Shown: in pieces, positions 1 to 6,574 of the stretch
Numbering within the stretch: the stretch's first letter is position 1
Layout: each line of letters starts with the position of its first letter
The notes under the pieces: generated by a model
What the model was told of the DNA's origin: nothing
The model's input: only the letters and a program-made list of their open reading frames with translations
The model's database searches: none
DNA from: Chthoniobacter sp.
GTDB lineage: Bacteria > Verrucomicrobiota > Verrucomicrobiia > Chthoniobacterales > Chthoniobacteraceae
Length of the DNA stretch: 45,862 nt
Reading direction: 5' to 3'
Assembly (NCBI GenBank): GCA_021414005.1
Contig: JAIOPH010000021.1
Location: 1 to 45,862, forward strand
Program-made: the position numbers and the translations under genes

Positions 1-1
1 C

Positions 2-100
2 ATCATGCGCCGCCTCCTCCACGCGATCTGGGGCATGCTCCATCACAACCAAGACTTCAACCCTCAACTCTTTCATGCCGACCCCATTGCCAACTCCTAA
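2..100 (+). mobile_element. IS110/IS1111-family transposase, 3' end only
   Basis: The window begins inside this gene. 32 codons are visible, ending in TAA at 98-100. The peptide contains RRLLHAIWGMLHHNQDFNP, which matches the usual C-terminal layout of IS110-group (DEDD) transposases, R(R/K)LLhxIxGxLKxxxxFdP. The 5' part of the element is outside the window. An attC-like site starts 26 bp after the stop codon; elements of the IS1111-attC subgroup are known to insert into attC sites, so the position makes sense. The family call rests on one short conserved block, so the exact subgroup is uncertain. Confidence 0.7.
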
Positions 101-125
101 CTTAGCACTTGCCCTTCAAGAGAGT

Positions 126-219
126 ATCTAACGACCCCAAGCTCAGCGACGGCGGAGGCTGGCGCGATGGCTGCGCGGGCGAAGGCGGGGGAGCGGTTCG
201 CTGCACCGCATGGTTCGGC
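126..219 (-). repeat. attC-like recombination site of an integron cassette
   Basis: Read on the minus strand the 94-bp element runs from GCCGAAC (219-213) to GTTAGAT (132-126), which fits the R' consensus GTTRRRY. Next to the two R boxes are imperfect inverted L boxes: GTGCAGCGAAC on one side and, as its complement, GCTCAGCGAC on the other, sharing CAGCGA with an offset base as attC sites have. The site begins only 7 bp after the stop codon of the 142-aa gene at 227-655, as expected of a cassette. The 14 bp beside R' (GACCCCAAGCTCAG) recur beside the R' box at 3636-3642. R'' departs from consensus at one base. Confidence 0.65.
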
Positions 220-226
220 GGCTTCG

Positions 227-655
227 TCATTGGGAGTTGTCTGGTGCGGCTACTGGAGCAGACGGCAGCAAATCGGGGAACCAGATACGCGCCGTCTGCT
301 CGCCAAAATGGTGTCTGGAGGAATCGTCGGAGTGGAGAAGCTCTCCGACGTAGCTGCGAAACTGCTCCAGTGGCTCTCCGCGCGACACCAGTTCGGCAAT
401 AAGTAGATGAGCGACGAAATACTCTCGTTCGAGTCGCTGTTTGAGTTTGTCGTTGCTGGATCGTTTGAGGTCGTGACGCATCCACGTGCCAGCGGCGACC
501 CACGGCAGGTTGCCGATGTAACCGCCTGCCACGAACCCAAGAGGCGCTGCGACGACGGCGGCTGGCCAACCGAAAGAGTCGTAGCCGAAGCGCCCGGCTA
601 GCAGCGCGCCGCCAAAAGCACCGACGCCCTGCAATAGATCAAAAATAGTCAGCAT
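227..655 (-). CDS. Small membrane protein, probable integron cassette gene
   Basis: 142 aa with an ATG start. The first 55 residues are hydrophobic and glycine-rich (about 5-25 and 31-52), suggesting two membrane segments. A charged, probably cytoplasmic helical region follows, with DLKRSSNDKLKQRLEREYF around residues 63-81. I recognise no domain and assign no function. The gene fills most of a cassette-sized unit: an R'-like box (GCCGAAC, 676-682) lies 20 bp upstream of the start and an attC-like site lies 7 bp after the stop. Small unassigned membrane proteins are common in chromosomal integron cassettes. No ribosome-binding site is obvious. Confidence 0.7.
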   Translation of the reverse strand: MLTIFDLLQGVGAFGGALLAGRFGYDSFGWPAAVVAAPLGFVAGGYIGNLPWVAAGTWMRHDLKRSSNDKLKQRLEREYFVAHLLIAELVSRGEPLEQFRSYVGELLHSDDSSRHHFGEQTARIWFPDLLPSAPVAAPDNSQ

Positions 656-675
656 CGGGAAAGCGCTCAGAAGTC

Positions 676-729
676 GCCGAACCGGTATTAGACGAAATCC
701 GTGCGCGATTCAAGGCGAAGGGCTTTCGT
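676..729 (-). repeat. Second-family attC-like repeat, diverged copy
   Basis: This stretch aligns with 4220-4276 and 4861-4917. The shared parts are GCC(T/G)AAC at the edge, TAG(A/G)CGAAATC in the middle and CAAGGCG(A/C)AGGGCTTT at the far end. On the minus strand the edge reads GTTCGGC, one base off the attC R' consensus. It separates the 142-aa gene from the fibronectin-type gene at 810-1745. The inner R'' partner is not clear, so calling it attC is an inference from the R' box and from its position between small genes. Confidence 0.5.
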
Positions 730-809
730 CCATTTCGATGGGTTTGACATACCCCGCGCCGGGTGGGACAGCGCGGAGGCGGGGACGCGAATTTCCCGCA
801 GCGGCGACG

Positions 810-1745
810 CTAGGGTGCGGTGGCGGGCACGGCGGTGCTGGGCTCGCTGTAGCCGTGGTCGTTGTGGGCCACCACGGTGATCTGCGCCACATCGCCGGTG
901 GTCAGGGGGATGACCGTTTGGGTGTCGCTAAACAGGCCGAATTGCCGCGGGGTGGCCGCCCCCGCCAGCAGGGCAAACACCTTGTAGCCGGTGGCGCGGC
1001 GCGCATCGTTCCAGTCCACGATCACCGCGCCGCTGCCCACGGCTCCGGGCGTGACGACCACGCCCTCGGGCACGCCCGGCGTCGCCGGGTCGGCGGGGCG
1101 GTTGAACCCGAAGCCATACCAGCGCGGATCGTCGTCCGCCAGGATCTGGATGAGTTCCTCGCGCAGACCGGTGAGCCGTTTGCGCAGCGCCGCCTGCGCC
1201 GCATCGCGCGCGGCGAGCGCAAAGCCATTTTGGGCATTCACGACGTTCACGTTCGAGCGCGCGGTGGAGATGGTGTCGTAATGCGTCGTCGCGAGCGCCG
1301 CCGTCACATTGAGCGCCGGGTGATTCGCGTCCACGGATTCGAGGCTCGGATTGGTCGTGAGGAAATCGCGCATCGCCCCGAGCAGGACAAACCGCTCCTC
1401 CTGCATGCGCGGGATGGCCAGCGAACCGGCGGAAAAGCCCGCCTGCTCCCACTGCGCATTCCAATCGCTCCCGATGGTCACGCGCCCCGTGCGGACGAAG
1501 AGCGCGATGAAGGCCTTGGCGTTCGAGTCCGCCGTGCGCAGGTTCGTGGCCACGCCATTTTTCTCCACCCGCTTGGCGAGCAGGTCCGTCTCCGCCGTGG
1601 TCAGCGCGGTGATGTCGGCGCGGATGGCCGTCTCGGTATTGTGCAAAAGGCCGATCGCGGCCTGGTATTGGTGCGCCCCGTCGGCGGCGTCCTCAGCGAG
1701 GGCCACGAGCGGGTCATAGGTGACTGGGATGGGGTTCTGAGCCAT
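810..1745 (-). CDS. Hypothetical protein with C-terminal fibronectin type III-like domain
   Basis: 311 aa, ATG start, no signal peptide. Residues 1-210 are mostly helical and charged, with a run of Ala/Thr/Glu-rich heptad-like helices. After a Pro/Gly linker (PADPATPGVPEG) the last 90 residues fit a fibronectin III fold: VIVDWNDARRATGYKVFAL followed by TGDVAQITVVAHNDHGYSEPS. Fn3 domains usually mediate protein or carbohydrate contacts. The 42-bp repeat array lies just upstream of the start (1869-2206). An attC-like repeat follows 80 bp after the stop. The overall function is unknown. Confidence 0.75.
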   Translation of the reverse strand: MAQNPIPVTYDPLVALAEDAADGAHQYQAAIGLLHNTETAIRADITALTTAETDLLAKRVEKNGVATNLRTADSNAKAFIALFVRTGRVTIGSDWNAQWEQAGFSAGSLAIPRMQEERFVLLGAMRDFLTTNPSLESVDANHPALNVTAALATTHYDTISTARSNVNVVNAQNGFALAARDAAQAALRKRLTGLREELIQILADDDPRWYGFGFNRPADPATPGVPEGVVVTPGAVGSGAVIVDWNDARRATGYKVFALLAGAATPRQFGLFSDTQTVIPLTTGDVAQITVVAHNDHGYSEPSTAVPATAP

Positions 1746-1868
1746 AGGTTTTGGGTATTTTATCGGTCCTGGATTGCCTTCGGGGTCTCCAGGCCCAAAG
1801 GCGGGTTTTTGCGCGGAGGCGGCCCGCTGGGCCGCTGGAGTAAAACGTTGGAAATAAACAGACTAGCC

Positions 1869-2206
1869 GTGCCAAACCGCCCCAATGCACGCCGCCGCGG
1901 CCCGGTTAAGATAGTGAATCGGCCCAATGCGCGCTGCACCGGGGCGTTGGGGATCGTGAGGTGGGTCGTTGCAGGCTGCACGGGCCGCCTGTGATCGTGA
2001 ACCGGGTCATTGCAGGCTGCACGGGGGCGGTTCACATCGTGAAGCGGGTCATTGCAGACTGCACGGGGGCGGTTCACATCGTGAAGCGGGTCATTGCAGA
2101 CTGCATTGGGGCGTTTGGAGTCGTCAGCGGGCCGTTGCACTCTGCCATGGGGCACCCCAGCATCCCGACCGGGCCGCGGCCGGCTGCATTGGGGCACTTC
2201 AGCATC
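1869..2206. repeat. Tandem array of eight ~42-bp units with alternating palindromes
   Basis: Eight contiguous, imperfect units of 41-42 bp, most starting GTGAA or GTGAG. The inner units (1997-2122) are nearly identical and the outer ones diverged. The inner units carry two inverted repeats each: TTCAC-ATC-GTGAA (2031-2043, 2073-2085) and TGCAG-N-CTGCA (2011-2021, 2053-2063, 2095-2105). Their centres (2016, 2037, 2058, 2079, 2100) are exactly 21 bp apart, two helical turns. The array occupies the 684-bp gene-free gap between the LRR and Fn3 genes. There are no unique spacers, so it is not CRISPR. A protein-binding array is possible. Confidence 0.85.
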
Positions 2207-2380
2207 GCATTTTCGCCCCATTTTTCCGCCTCCACCCACCCCGCGACACCGCCTCCCCAACCGCCGGCAGGAACGGCGCAAAAGCAAACGCGTGGCGGGG
2301 GAAAACATGGCAGTTTCGGGGGGGCCAGACAGGACAGCTCGAAATGGAAAGCCGCCCCGGCAATTTTCAAGGAGAAGTTT

Positions 2381-2420
2381 CCGTCATTCGTCATCCCTCA
2401 TCCGTCATTCCGTCTATCAC
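2381..2420. repeat. CGTCATTC-type short intergenic repeat
   Basis: CGTCATTC/CGTCATCC/CGTCATTCC motifs repeat at about 7-9-bp spacing just past the 3' end of the LRR gene. The same style of sequence (GTCATTCCACATTC, GCATTCGTCATTTCC) occurs inside the ECF sigma-factor gene at about 27025-27057. I see nothing else in 2207-2429. It appears to belong to a dispersed low-complexity repeat family. Confidence 0.5.
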
Positions 2421-2429
2421 GGACTTCCG

Positions 2430-3293
2430 TCAGGGGCGGGACACGGTGGTCTGCGGGTGGCTCTTTTGGAAAGCATCCACCGCCTCCGGGCTCGGTCCCG
2501 CGCTGCGGGGGAGATCGAGAAATTCCAACTGCGTGAGGCCGAGCAGCGGGGCGAGGTCTTTCACGCCCTCGCCGACGGAGAGCCCCTGTAACCGAGTGAG
2601 ACCGGCCAGCGGGGTGAGGTCCGCCACGCCTGTGCCGGAGAGGCGGATCGACCGCAACTGCGTGAGGCCAGCCAGTGGGGTGAGGTCCGCCACGCCCAGG
2701 CAGCCGGAGAGGTGGAGCCCCTGCAACCGCGAGAGACCGGCCAGCGGACCGAGGTTCGTCACGCCCGTGACGGAGAGGACGAGCCCCCGCAACTGCGTGA
2801 GACCAGCCAGCGGGGTGAGGTCCGCGACGCCCGTGTCGGTGAGGTCGAGGTCCTGCAACTGCATGAGACCGGCCAGCGGGGCGAGATCTTTCACGTCCGT
2901 GCCGGAGAGAATGAGCGTCCGCAGCCGGGTGAGCCCGCGAAGCGCGTCCACATTCCGGGATTGATAGACCGTCAGGCCCGTTGGATCGAGGCGGAGGAGC
3001 AGGGGCCGGAGCGGGGCGAGGTCGGTGCCGGTGGGGAGGGTCAGATCCCGCCGATGATCGAGCCAGGTGGCGAGGCGGAAGGCGGCGTACCAGTCCGCGC
3101 GGATGGCGGCGAAGGGCGTGGGGCTTTCGTCAAACCTGAACCCCGCCGCCCGCACCTCGCGCACGGCGGCGCGGTAATCATACTCCCGCCAGCCGCTCCA
3201 GCAGGCGGCGGCGACCAAGGCCACGATCAGCCCCCAGCCGAGCACGCGCCCCCAGCGGAAGCGGTCGCGGACGGGCGGGCAGGCATCGGGCAT
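2430..3293 (-). CDS. Membrane-anchored leucine-rich-repeat protein
   Basis: 287 aa from ATG at 3293; a TTG three codons upstream is a less likely start. A basic N-terminus is followed by one hydrophobic segment (about residues 17-34), then an extracytoplasmic region. From about residue 110 there are six to seven LRRs of 22-23 residues with the theme DLTPLAGLTQLRxLxLSGTxV, the bacterial internalin-like type. LRRs normally bind protein partners. One repeat is a residue or two longer (SGCLGVADL). The repeats make the DNA itself periodic at about 69 bp across 2500-2930. The gene is not in an obvious operon. Confidence 0.85.
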   Translation of the reverse strand: MPDACPPVRDRFRWGRVLGWGLIVALVAAACWSGWREYDYRAAVREVRAAGFRFDESPTPFAAIRADWYAAFRLATWLDHRRDLTLPTGTDLAPLRPLLLRLDPTGLTVYQSRNVDALRGLTRLRTLILSGTDVKDLAPLAGLMQLQDLDLTDTGVADLTPLAGLTQLRGLVLSVTGVTNLGPLAGLSRLQGLHLSGCLGVADLTPLAGLTQLRSIRLSGTGVADLTPLAGLTRLQGLSVGEGVKDLAPLLGLTQLEFLDLPRSAGPSPEAVDAFQKSHPQTTVSRP

Positions 3294-3337
3294 GCCGGGC
3301 AAGCTGGCGGATTTGGCGCGGGAGCGGAATCCCCTTT

Positions 3338-3616
3338 TTAATCCCCGCCACCGCGCCGCCCGAGAAATACCAAAGCGCTACCGAGAAGAATGAAGACCGT
3401 CGCGGCGGTAGTAACCACTCGCGGGGAAGTCATGTAGCAAGAGTTGCCGGTGCCGTAAACCAGCATCGTCTCTCCGTCGTGAGTCCAGCGGTGAAGCCCC
3501 GAAGCGCCGGTCTCTCCGGCAGGTGAGCAAAGCGCCGCGGCGAAGGCGAGCCCCAAGCCGACTGCCCCTGCTCCGGCTATTTTGGCGGTGGCTGCGAATC
3601 CTTTTCGGCGGGTCAT
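3338..3616 (-). CDS. Small two-helix membrane protein, probable cassette gene
   Basis: 92 aa, ATG start. Two hydrophobic stretches (about residues 12-31 and 66-85) flank a polar loop with one cysteine (GNSCYMTSPR), and the C-terminal end is basic (GRRGGGD). No known domain is recognised. It starts 20 bp downstream, on the minus strand, of an attC-type R' box (3636-3642), so it sits where a cassette ORF should. No attC is visible after its stop before the LRR gene, so it may be the last cassette or a cassette whose site has decayed. Its leader resembles the sequence at 4270-4290, with CCTCTCC(C)ATGACCCGCCG in both. Confidence 0.6.
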   Translation of the reverse strand: MTRRKGFAATAKIAGAGAVGLGLAFAAALCSPAGETGASGLHRWTHDGETMLVYGTGNSCYMTSPRVVTTAATVFILLGSALVFLGRRGGGD

Positions 3617-3635
3617 GGAGAGGCACGGGGAAGTC

Positions 3636-3698
3636 GCCCAACGACCCCAAGTTCAGGGACAGACCAGCACTGTTCTCTTCAACGCATAGGCGTTGCGG
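3636..3698 (-). repeat. attC-like site
   Basis: On the minus strand the end reads GTTGGGC (3642-3636), a match to GTTRRRY. The neighbouring GACCCCAAGTTCAG differs by one base from the equivalent stretch of the site at 126-219. The other end, CCGCAAC, abuts the stop codon of the secreted-protein gene at 3699. The element is about 63 bp, in the short range for attC, and holds a perfect internal hairpin, CAACGC-ATAG-GCGTTG (3680-3695). Confidence 0.6.
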
Positions 3699-4202
3699 TC
3701 ATTTGTCTTTGGGCTCCGCGGGGGGATTCTTGATTCGTGGCAAGACGGTGTCGAGCGACTGCCAAGACAAATTGAGACGCTCGCCTGGAACATACCACTC
3801 GACCTGAGTGTCCTTGATGGGACGAACGCTCAAATGCCAGTTGCAGCCGACAAGGAGGTTATCGTCGTGGACTAGGAAAACGAGATAACGGCCGGGCGCA
3901 AAGTGAACCTGCGCGCAAATGAAAGCCTCCCCGCCGTAGAGTTTGATGGTTTGCGGCGCGGTGCCCTTGAAGGTCTGCTGGACAGTGGCGTGGGCAATCT
4001 CGCTGTAGCGCATTAACTTGGATTTCGTTTCGGCGCGCTCGACACGAGAGATGTCCACGATGGCAATGACCTCGGCTCGACTAATCATCTCGGCCTCGGT
4101 GGCGTAGTAAGCCTTGGCGAAGGCGCTCGGCACTGCGCCAGTCAAGAATGCGGCTGCAAGCAGGACGATGAATCTTCGGAGAGCTTGTTTTGCGTGGTTC
4201 AT
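3699..4202 (-). CDS. Secreted hypothetical protein, probable cassette gene
   Basis: 167 aa from the ATG at 4202, chosen because it gives a clean signal peptide (MNHAKQALRRF, a hydrophobic core, cleavage after PSAFA near residue 29). The longer reading frame would place sequence from the upstream repeat in the protein. The mature part has two cysteines (ICAQVHF, VGCNWHL) and a motif pair, AHATVQQTFKGT and PGRYLVFLVHDD. That pattern resembles TIMP/NTR-like OB-fold secreted proteins, but the assignment is tentative. It ends immediately at an attC-like site and is preceded 18 bp upstream by an R' box (4220-4226), so it is a complete cassette unit. Confidence 0.75.
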   Translation of the reverse strand: MNHAKQALRRFIVLLAAAFLTGAVPSAFAKAYYATEAEMISRAEVIAIVDISRVERAETKSKLMRYSEIAHATVQQTFKGTAPQTIKLYGGEAFICAQVHFAPGRYLVFLVHDDNLLVGCNWHLSVRPIKDTQVEWYVPGERLNLSWQSLDTVLPRIKNPPAEPKDK

Positions 4203-4219
4203 GGGAGTGGGCGAGCGAC

Positions 4220-4276
4220 GCCTAACGGGAAGTAGACGCAATCATTCCGCGAGGCAAGGCGCAGGGCTTTGCGGCG
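4220..4276 (-). repeat. Second-family attC-like repeat, copy B
   Basis: 57 bp, about 50 of 57 positions identical to 4861-4917. The minus-strand edge is GTTAGGC, a perfect R' box. The repeat lies between the Imm1-like gene, which ends at 4339, and the start of the next cassette gene at 4202. The opposite attC arm is not obvious; sequence up to 4338 may belong to the site. Confidence 0.55.
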
Positions 4277-4338
4277 GGTCATGGGAGAGGCGCGGGGCAG
4301 GCGTGGCGGTTTCTTTGTTGAGGCTTTGCATGATTCGA

Positions 4339-4830
4339 CTACCAAAAGCGCCACCAAGGCTTTCGAGGCAATGGAGCAGGAAGTTCGAGCAGATGCCATT
4401 GGATGCTTTGTGAGCGCTCCCCGGACTCGAAGAAGTCATCAATGGCTTTCATCGCTTGCGAGAGCGGCGCTGTATAGAACCTGTTCATTGGAGTCGGTTC
4501 GTAATTGTCGGCGAGAAACTCGATCGCCTCATCAGGCGATTCGGTGCCTTCGGAGTAGGTGGAATAAAGCAAAGGCCCATCGCCGGTGCCTTCATACGTG
4601 ACCGGCACGACTACGCGCATGCCGAGGGGTGGGGACTTCGGCGGGTCCCCGTTGGCGGTAATGAAAAGCAGGTAGGTATCCTCACCGTTGATCATAATGC
4701 CCAACTCCGTCCCACTCTCGTGCCAGAGCCAGAACGAGCCGTAGATGGTGTCGTGCCGGAAGCGAAGGTGGTCGTGTAGCTCTTCAAGCGAGTTTACCTC
4801 GATGATTTCTTGGTATTTGGCGAGCTTCAT
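4339..4830 (-). CDS. Imm1-like immunity family protein, probable cassette gene
   Basis: 163 aa, ATG start, no signal peptide, acidic. The middle reads LGIMINGEDTYLLFITANGD. The last third reads ADNYEPTPMNRF, then AMKAIDDFFESGERSQSIQWH. Imm1 proteins, which neutralise deaminase-type polymorphic toxins, share this order: a beta-rich centre, a short Pro motif, then A(x)2AhxxFhxTGxRPxxIxW. The match is in layout and the final motif, so the family call is moderate. No toxin gene is adjacent, so it is an orphan immunity gene. It is flanked by two copies of the second attC-like repeat (4220-4276, 4861-4917), giving a unit of about 640 bp. Confidence 0.6.
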   Translation of the reverse strand: MKLAKYQEIIEVNSLEELHDHLRFRHDTIYGSFWLWHESGTELGIMINGEDTYLLFITANGDPPKSPPLGMRVVVPVTYEGTGDGPLLYSTYSEGTESPDEAIEFLADNYEPTPMNRFYTAPLSQAMKAIDDFFESGERSQSIQWHLLELPAPLPRKPWWRFW

Positions 4831-4860
4831 GGTGCCGGCTCATACGATGCGCGTAGCAGC

Positions 4861-4917
4861 GCCTAACGGGAAGTAGGCGAAATCATTGGGAGATACAAGG
4901 CGCAGGGCTTTGCGGCG
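4861..4917 (-). repeat. Second-family attC-like repeat, copy C (array edge)
   Basis: A near-identical copy of 4220-4276, with a perfect R' box GTTAGGC on the minus strand (4867-4861). No gene is visible on its far side before the ilvC promoter at 5011, so it probably marks the edge of the cassette cluster. 4918-5010 shows nothing recognisable. Confidence 0.55.
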
Positions 4918-5010
4918 ACCGCCCTTCGGGACGGCCTTTCGACGCATCGCGGCGGAATTTTCCCGGTCACCCGCATCTTCCTCCCCCGCCACCGGAGCCG
5001 ATGCGGGGCA

Positions 5011-5038
5011 TTGACAGCCCACCCGCGGCGGCTAGTCT
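5011..5038 (+). promoter_or_regulatory. ilvC promoter (-35/-10)
   Basis: A perfect -35 hexamer TTGACA (5011-5016), a 16-bp spacer and TAGTCT (5033-5038) as -10. Transcription would start near 5045, giving a leader of about 20 nt. No Shine-Dalgarno sequence precedes the ATG at 5066. Confidence 0.7.
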
Positions 5039-5065
5039 CCGTGCCCTTTTCCACACCCAACACCC

Positions 5066-6085
5066 ATGAAAGTATATACCGACAAAGACGCCGATCTCTC
5101 CGTTCTCAAAGGCAAAACCTGCGCCGTGCTCGGCTTTGGTTCCCAAGGCCACGCCCACGCGCTGAACCTCAAGGAGTCGGGCGTCAAGGTCATCATCGGC
5201 CTCTACCCGGGCTCGAAGTCGCGCAAGGTCGCGGCGGAAAAGGGCTTCGAGGTTTTCGACACGGGCGAGGCGGTGAAAAAGGCGGACGTGATCTTTGTGG
5301 CGATCCCCGACACGAAGCAGCCGACGGCTTTTGAAAAGGACATCCGCCCGAACCTCGCGAAGGGCAAGACGCTGGTCTTCAGCCACGGCTTTTCGATCCA
5401 TTTCAAGACGCTGGTCCCGCCCGCGGATGTGGACGTGATCATGGTGGCGCCGAAAGGCCCGGGGCACATCGTGCGCCGCCAATACACCGAGGGCAAAGGC
5501 GTGCCGACGCTGATCGCCATCTACCAAAACCCGAGCAAGAAGGCCAAGAAGGTGGCGCTGGCCTGGGCGAAGGGGATCGGCGGCACGCGCGGCGGCGTGA
5601 TCGAGACGACTTTTAAGGAAGAGACGGAGACGGATCTTTTCGGCGAGCAGACGGTGCTGTGCGGCGGCGCGAGCGCGCTGGTGCAGGCGGGTTTCGAGGT
5701 GCTGACCGAGGCCGGCTACGCGCCGGAGATGGCTTACTTCGAGTGCCTGCACGAGCTGAAGCTCATCGTGGATCTGATGAACGAGGCGGGCATCGCCGGG
5801 ATGCGTTTCTCGATTTCCGAGACGGCGAAGTGGGGCGACGTGAGCGTCGGCCCGAAGATCATCGACGCCAGCGTGAAGAAGCGGATGAAAGCCGCGCTCA
5901 AGGACATCCAGACGGGCAAGTTTGCGAAGGACTGGGTGAGCGAATACAAGGGCGGCTACAAGAAATACAACGCCCTGCTCAAGGCCGGCGAAAAGCACCC
6001 GATCGAAAAGACCGGCGCGAAGCTCCGCTCGCTCATGCCCTGGATTCAGAAGAAGAATCTGAAAGGCGCGCAGGCGGCCTACTAA
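5066..6085 (+). CDS. ilvC: Ketol-acid reductoisomerase (class I)
   Basis: 339 aa, the normal length for the short class I enzyme. It converts 2-acetolactate or 2-aceto-2-hydroxybutyrate to the dihydroxy acids of valine, leucine and isoleucine synthesis, using NAD(P)H and Mg2+. The Rossmann motif [13 protein letters not shown] spans residues 23-35. The coenzyme-specificity loop reads LYPGSKS. The knotted C-terminal domain has Mg2+ ligands D190 and E194 in [12 protein letters not shown], and the SETAKWG substrate motif is present. It is transcribed alone between its own promoter (5011-5038) and terminator (6113-6145). Confidence 0.97.
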   Translation: MKVYTDKDADLSVLKGKTCAVLGFGSQGHAHALNLKESGVKVIIGLYPGSKSRKVAAEKGFEVFDTGEAVKKADVIFVAIPDTKQPTAFEKDIRPNLAKGKTLVFSHGFSIHFKTLVPPADVDVIMVAPKGPGHIVRRQYTEGKGVPTLIAIYQNPSKKAKKVALAWAKGIGGTRGGVIETTFKEETETDLFGEQTVLCGGASALVQAGFEVLTEAGYAPEMAYFECLHELKLIVDLMNEAGIAGMRFSISETAKWGDVSVGPKIIDASVKKRMKAALKDIQTGKFAKDWVSEYKGGYKKYNALLKAGEKHPIEKTGAKLRSLMPWIQKKNLKGAQAAY

Positions 6086-6112
6086 GCAGCGCGACAGTCC
6101 ACCCATTCAGTG

Positions 6113-6145
6113 AGAAAGCCGGACGCGGGTCCGGCTTTCTTTTTG
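6113..6145 (+). terminator. Rho-independent terminator of ilvC
   Basis: A perfect 12-bp stem, AGAAAGCCGGAC / GTCCGGCTTTCT, with a 4-nt loop, followed by TTTT, 28 bp after the ilvC stop. Confidence 0.9.
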
Positions 6146-6200
6146 GCCATGCCGGAGTCCGCGATCTGGCGGCGGCTCTGATCGTGCTGGTCTCCGGGGT

Positions 6201-6359
6201 ATGAAACTTTTGATCTTCGTGGGCATCAATGTGGGTGGATGGGCGGGATGGTCGCTGGGCGAACAGTTCGGGCTGCTGACGGCGTTCCTATGCAGCGGGG
6301 CGGGCAGTATCGTGGGCGTGTATCTGTCCTGGCGCGCGGCACGGGCCATCCTGGAGTGA
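6201..6359 (+). CDS. Small conserved hydrophobic protein
   Basis: 52 aa from ATG 6201 to TGA. It begins MKLLIFVGINVGGWAGWSLG and ends YLSWRAARAILE. Two glycine-rich hydrophobic segments are separated by a short polar turn containing EQFG. Similar 50-55-aa proteins with GGxxGWxxGExFG and GSxxGVYxxWRxAR are common in diverse bacteria. The function is unknown, and it is probably an inner-membrane protein. It stands alone after the ilvC terminator. Confidence 0.65.
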   Translation: MKLLIFVGINVGGWAGWSLGEQFGLLTAFLCSGAGSIVGVYLSWRAARAILE

Positions 6360-6403
6360 GGGTGCCCACGGGCATTCCGCCCCGGCGCCAGCAGTGCGAT
6401 CAC

Positions 6404-6437
6404 CGCAAAAAAGAAGCGCGACCATTGCTGGTCGCGC
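6404..6437 (-). terminator. Rho-independent terminator for the HDOD operon
   Basis: A perfect 9-bp stem GCGCGACCA / TGGTCGCGC with loop TTGC. On the minus strand it is followed by TTCTTTTTT. It lies 138 bp after the HDOD gene stop. A convergent small ORF ends at 6359. Confidence 0.75.
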
Positions 6438-6574
6438 TGCGGAAACTATGGAACGAAACGTAAGGTTGTATTTGGTAAGTTGTCTTCCAAGCTCGCGGTC
6501 TCCAATTTAGCAGCGCCCGTGCCAACCGCGGCGGCCCGTTGTTTTCGCTCGCAGATTTCCTCTTTGGCTGCGCC

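Noticed and set aside
102..569. 155-aa frame containing NHAVQRTAPPP and SLSLGSLD
   Set aside because: These peptides are the translated attC-like site, and the rest is in the wrong frame relative to the 142-aa gene.
1869..2206. CRISPR array
   Set aside because: Units are contiguous with no unique spacers, and the unit is 42 bp with two internal palindromes. No cas genes are present.
4967..6106. 379-aa frame opposite ilvC
   Set aside because: It is antisense to a confirmed ilvC, very rich in Arg, His and Leu, and typical of high-GC shadow frames. The same holds for the long frames opposite 8153-9940, 10396-11910, 12189-13667 and 28692-30470.
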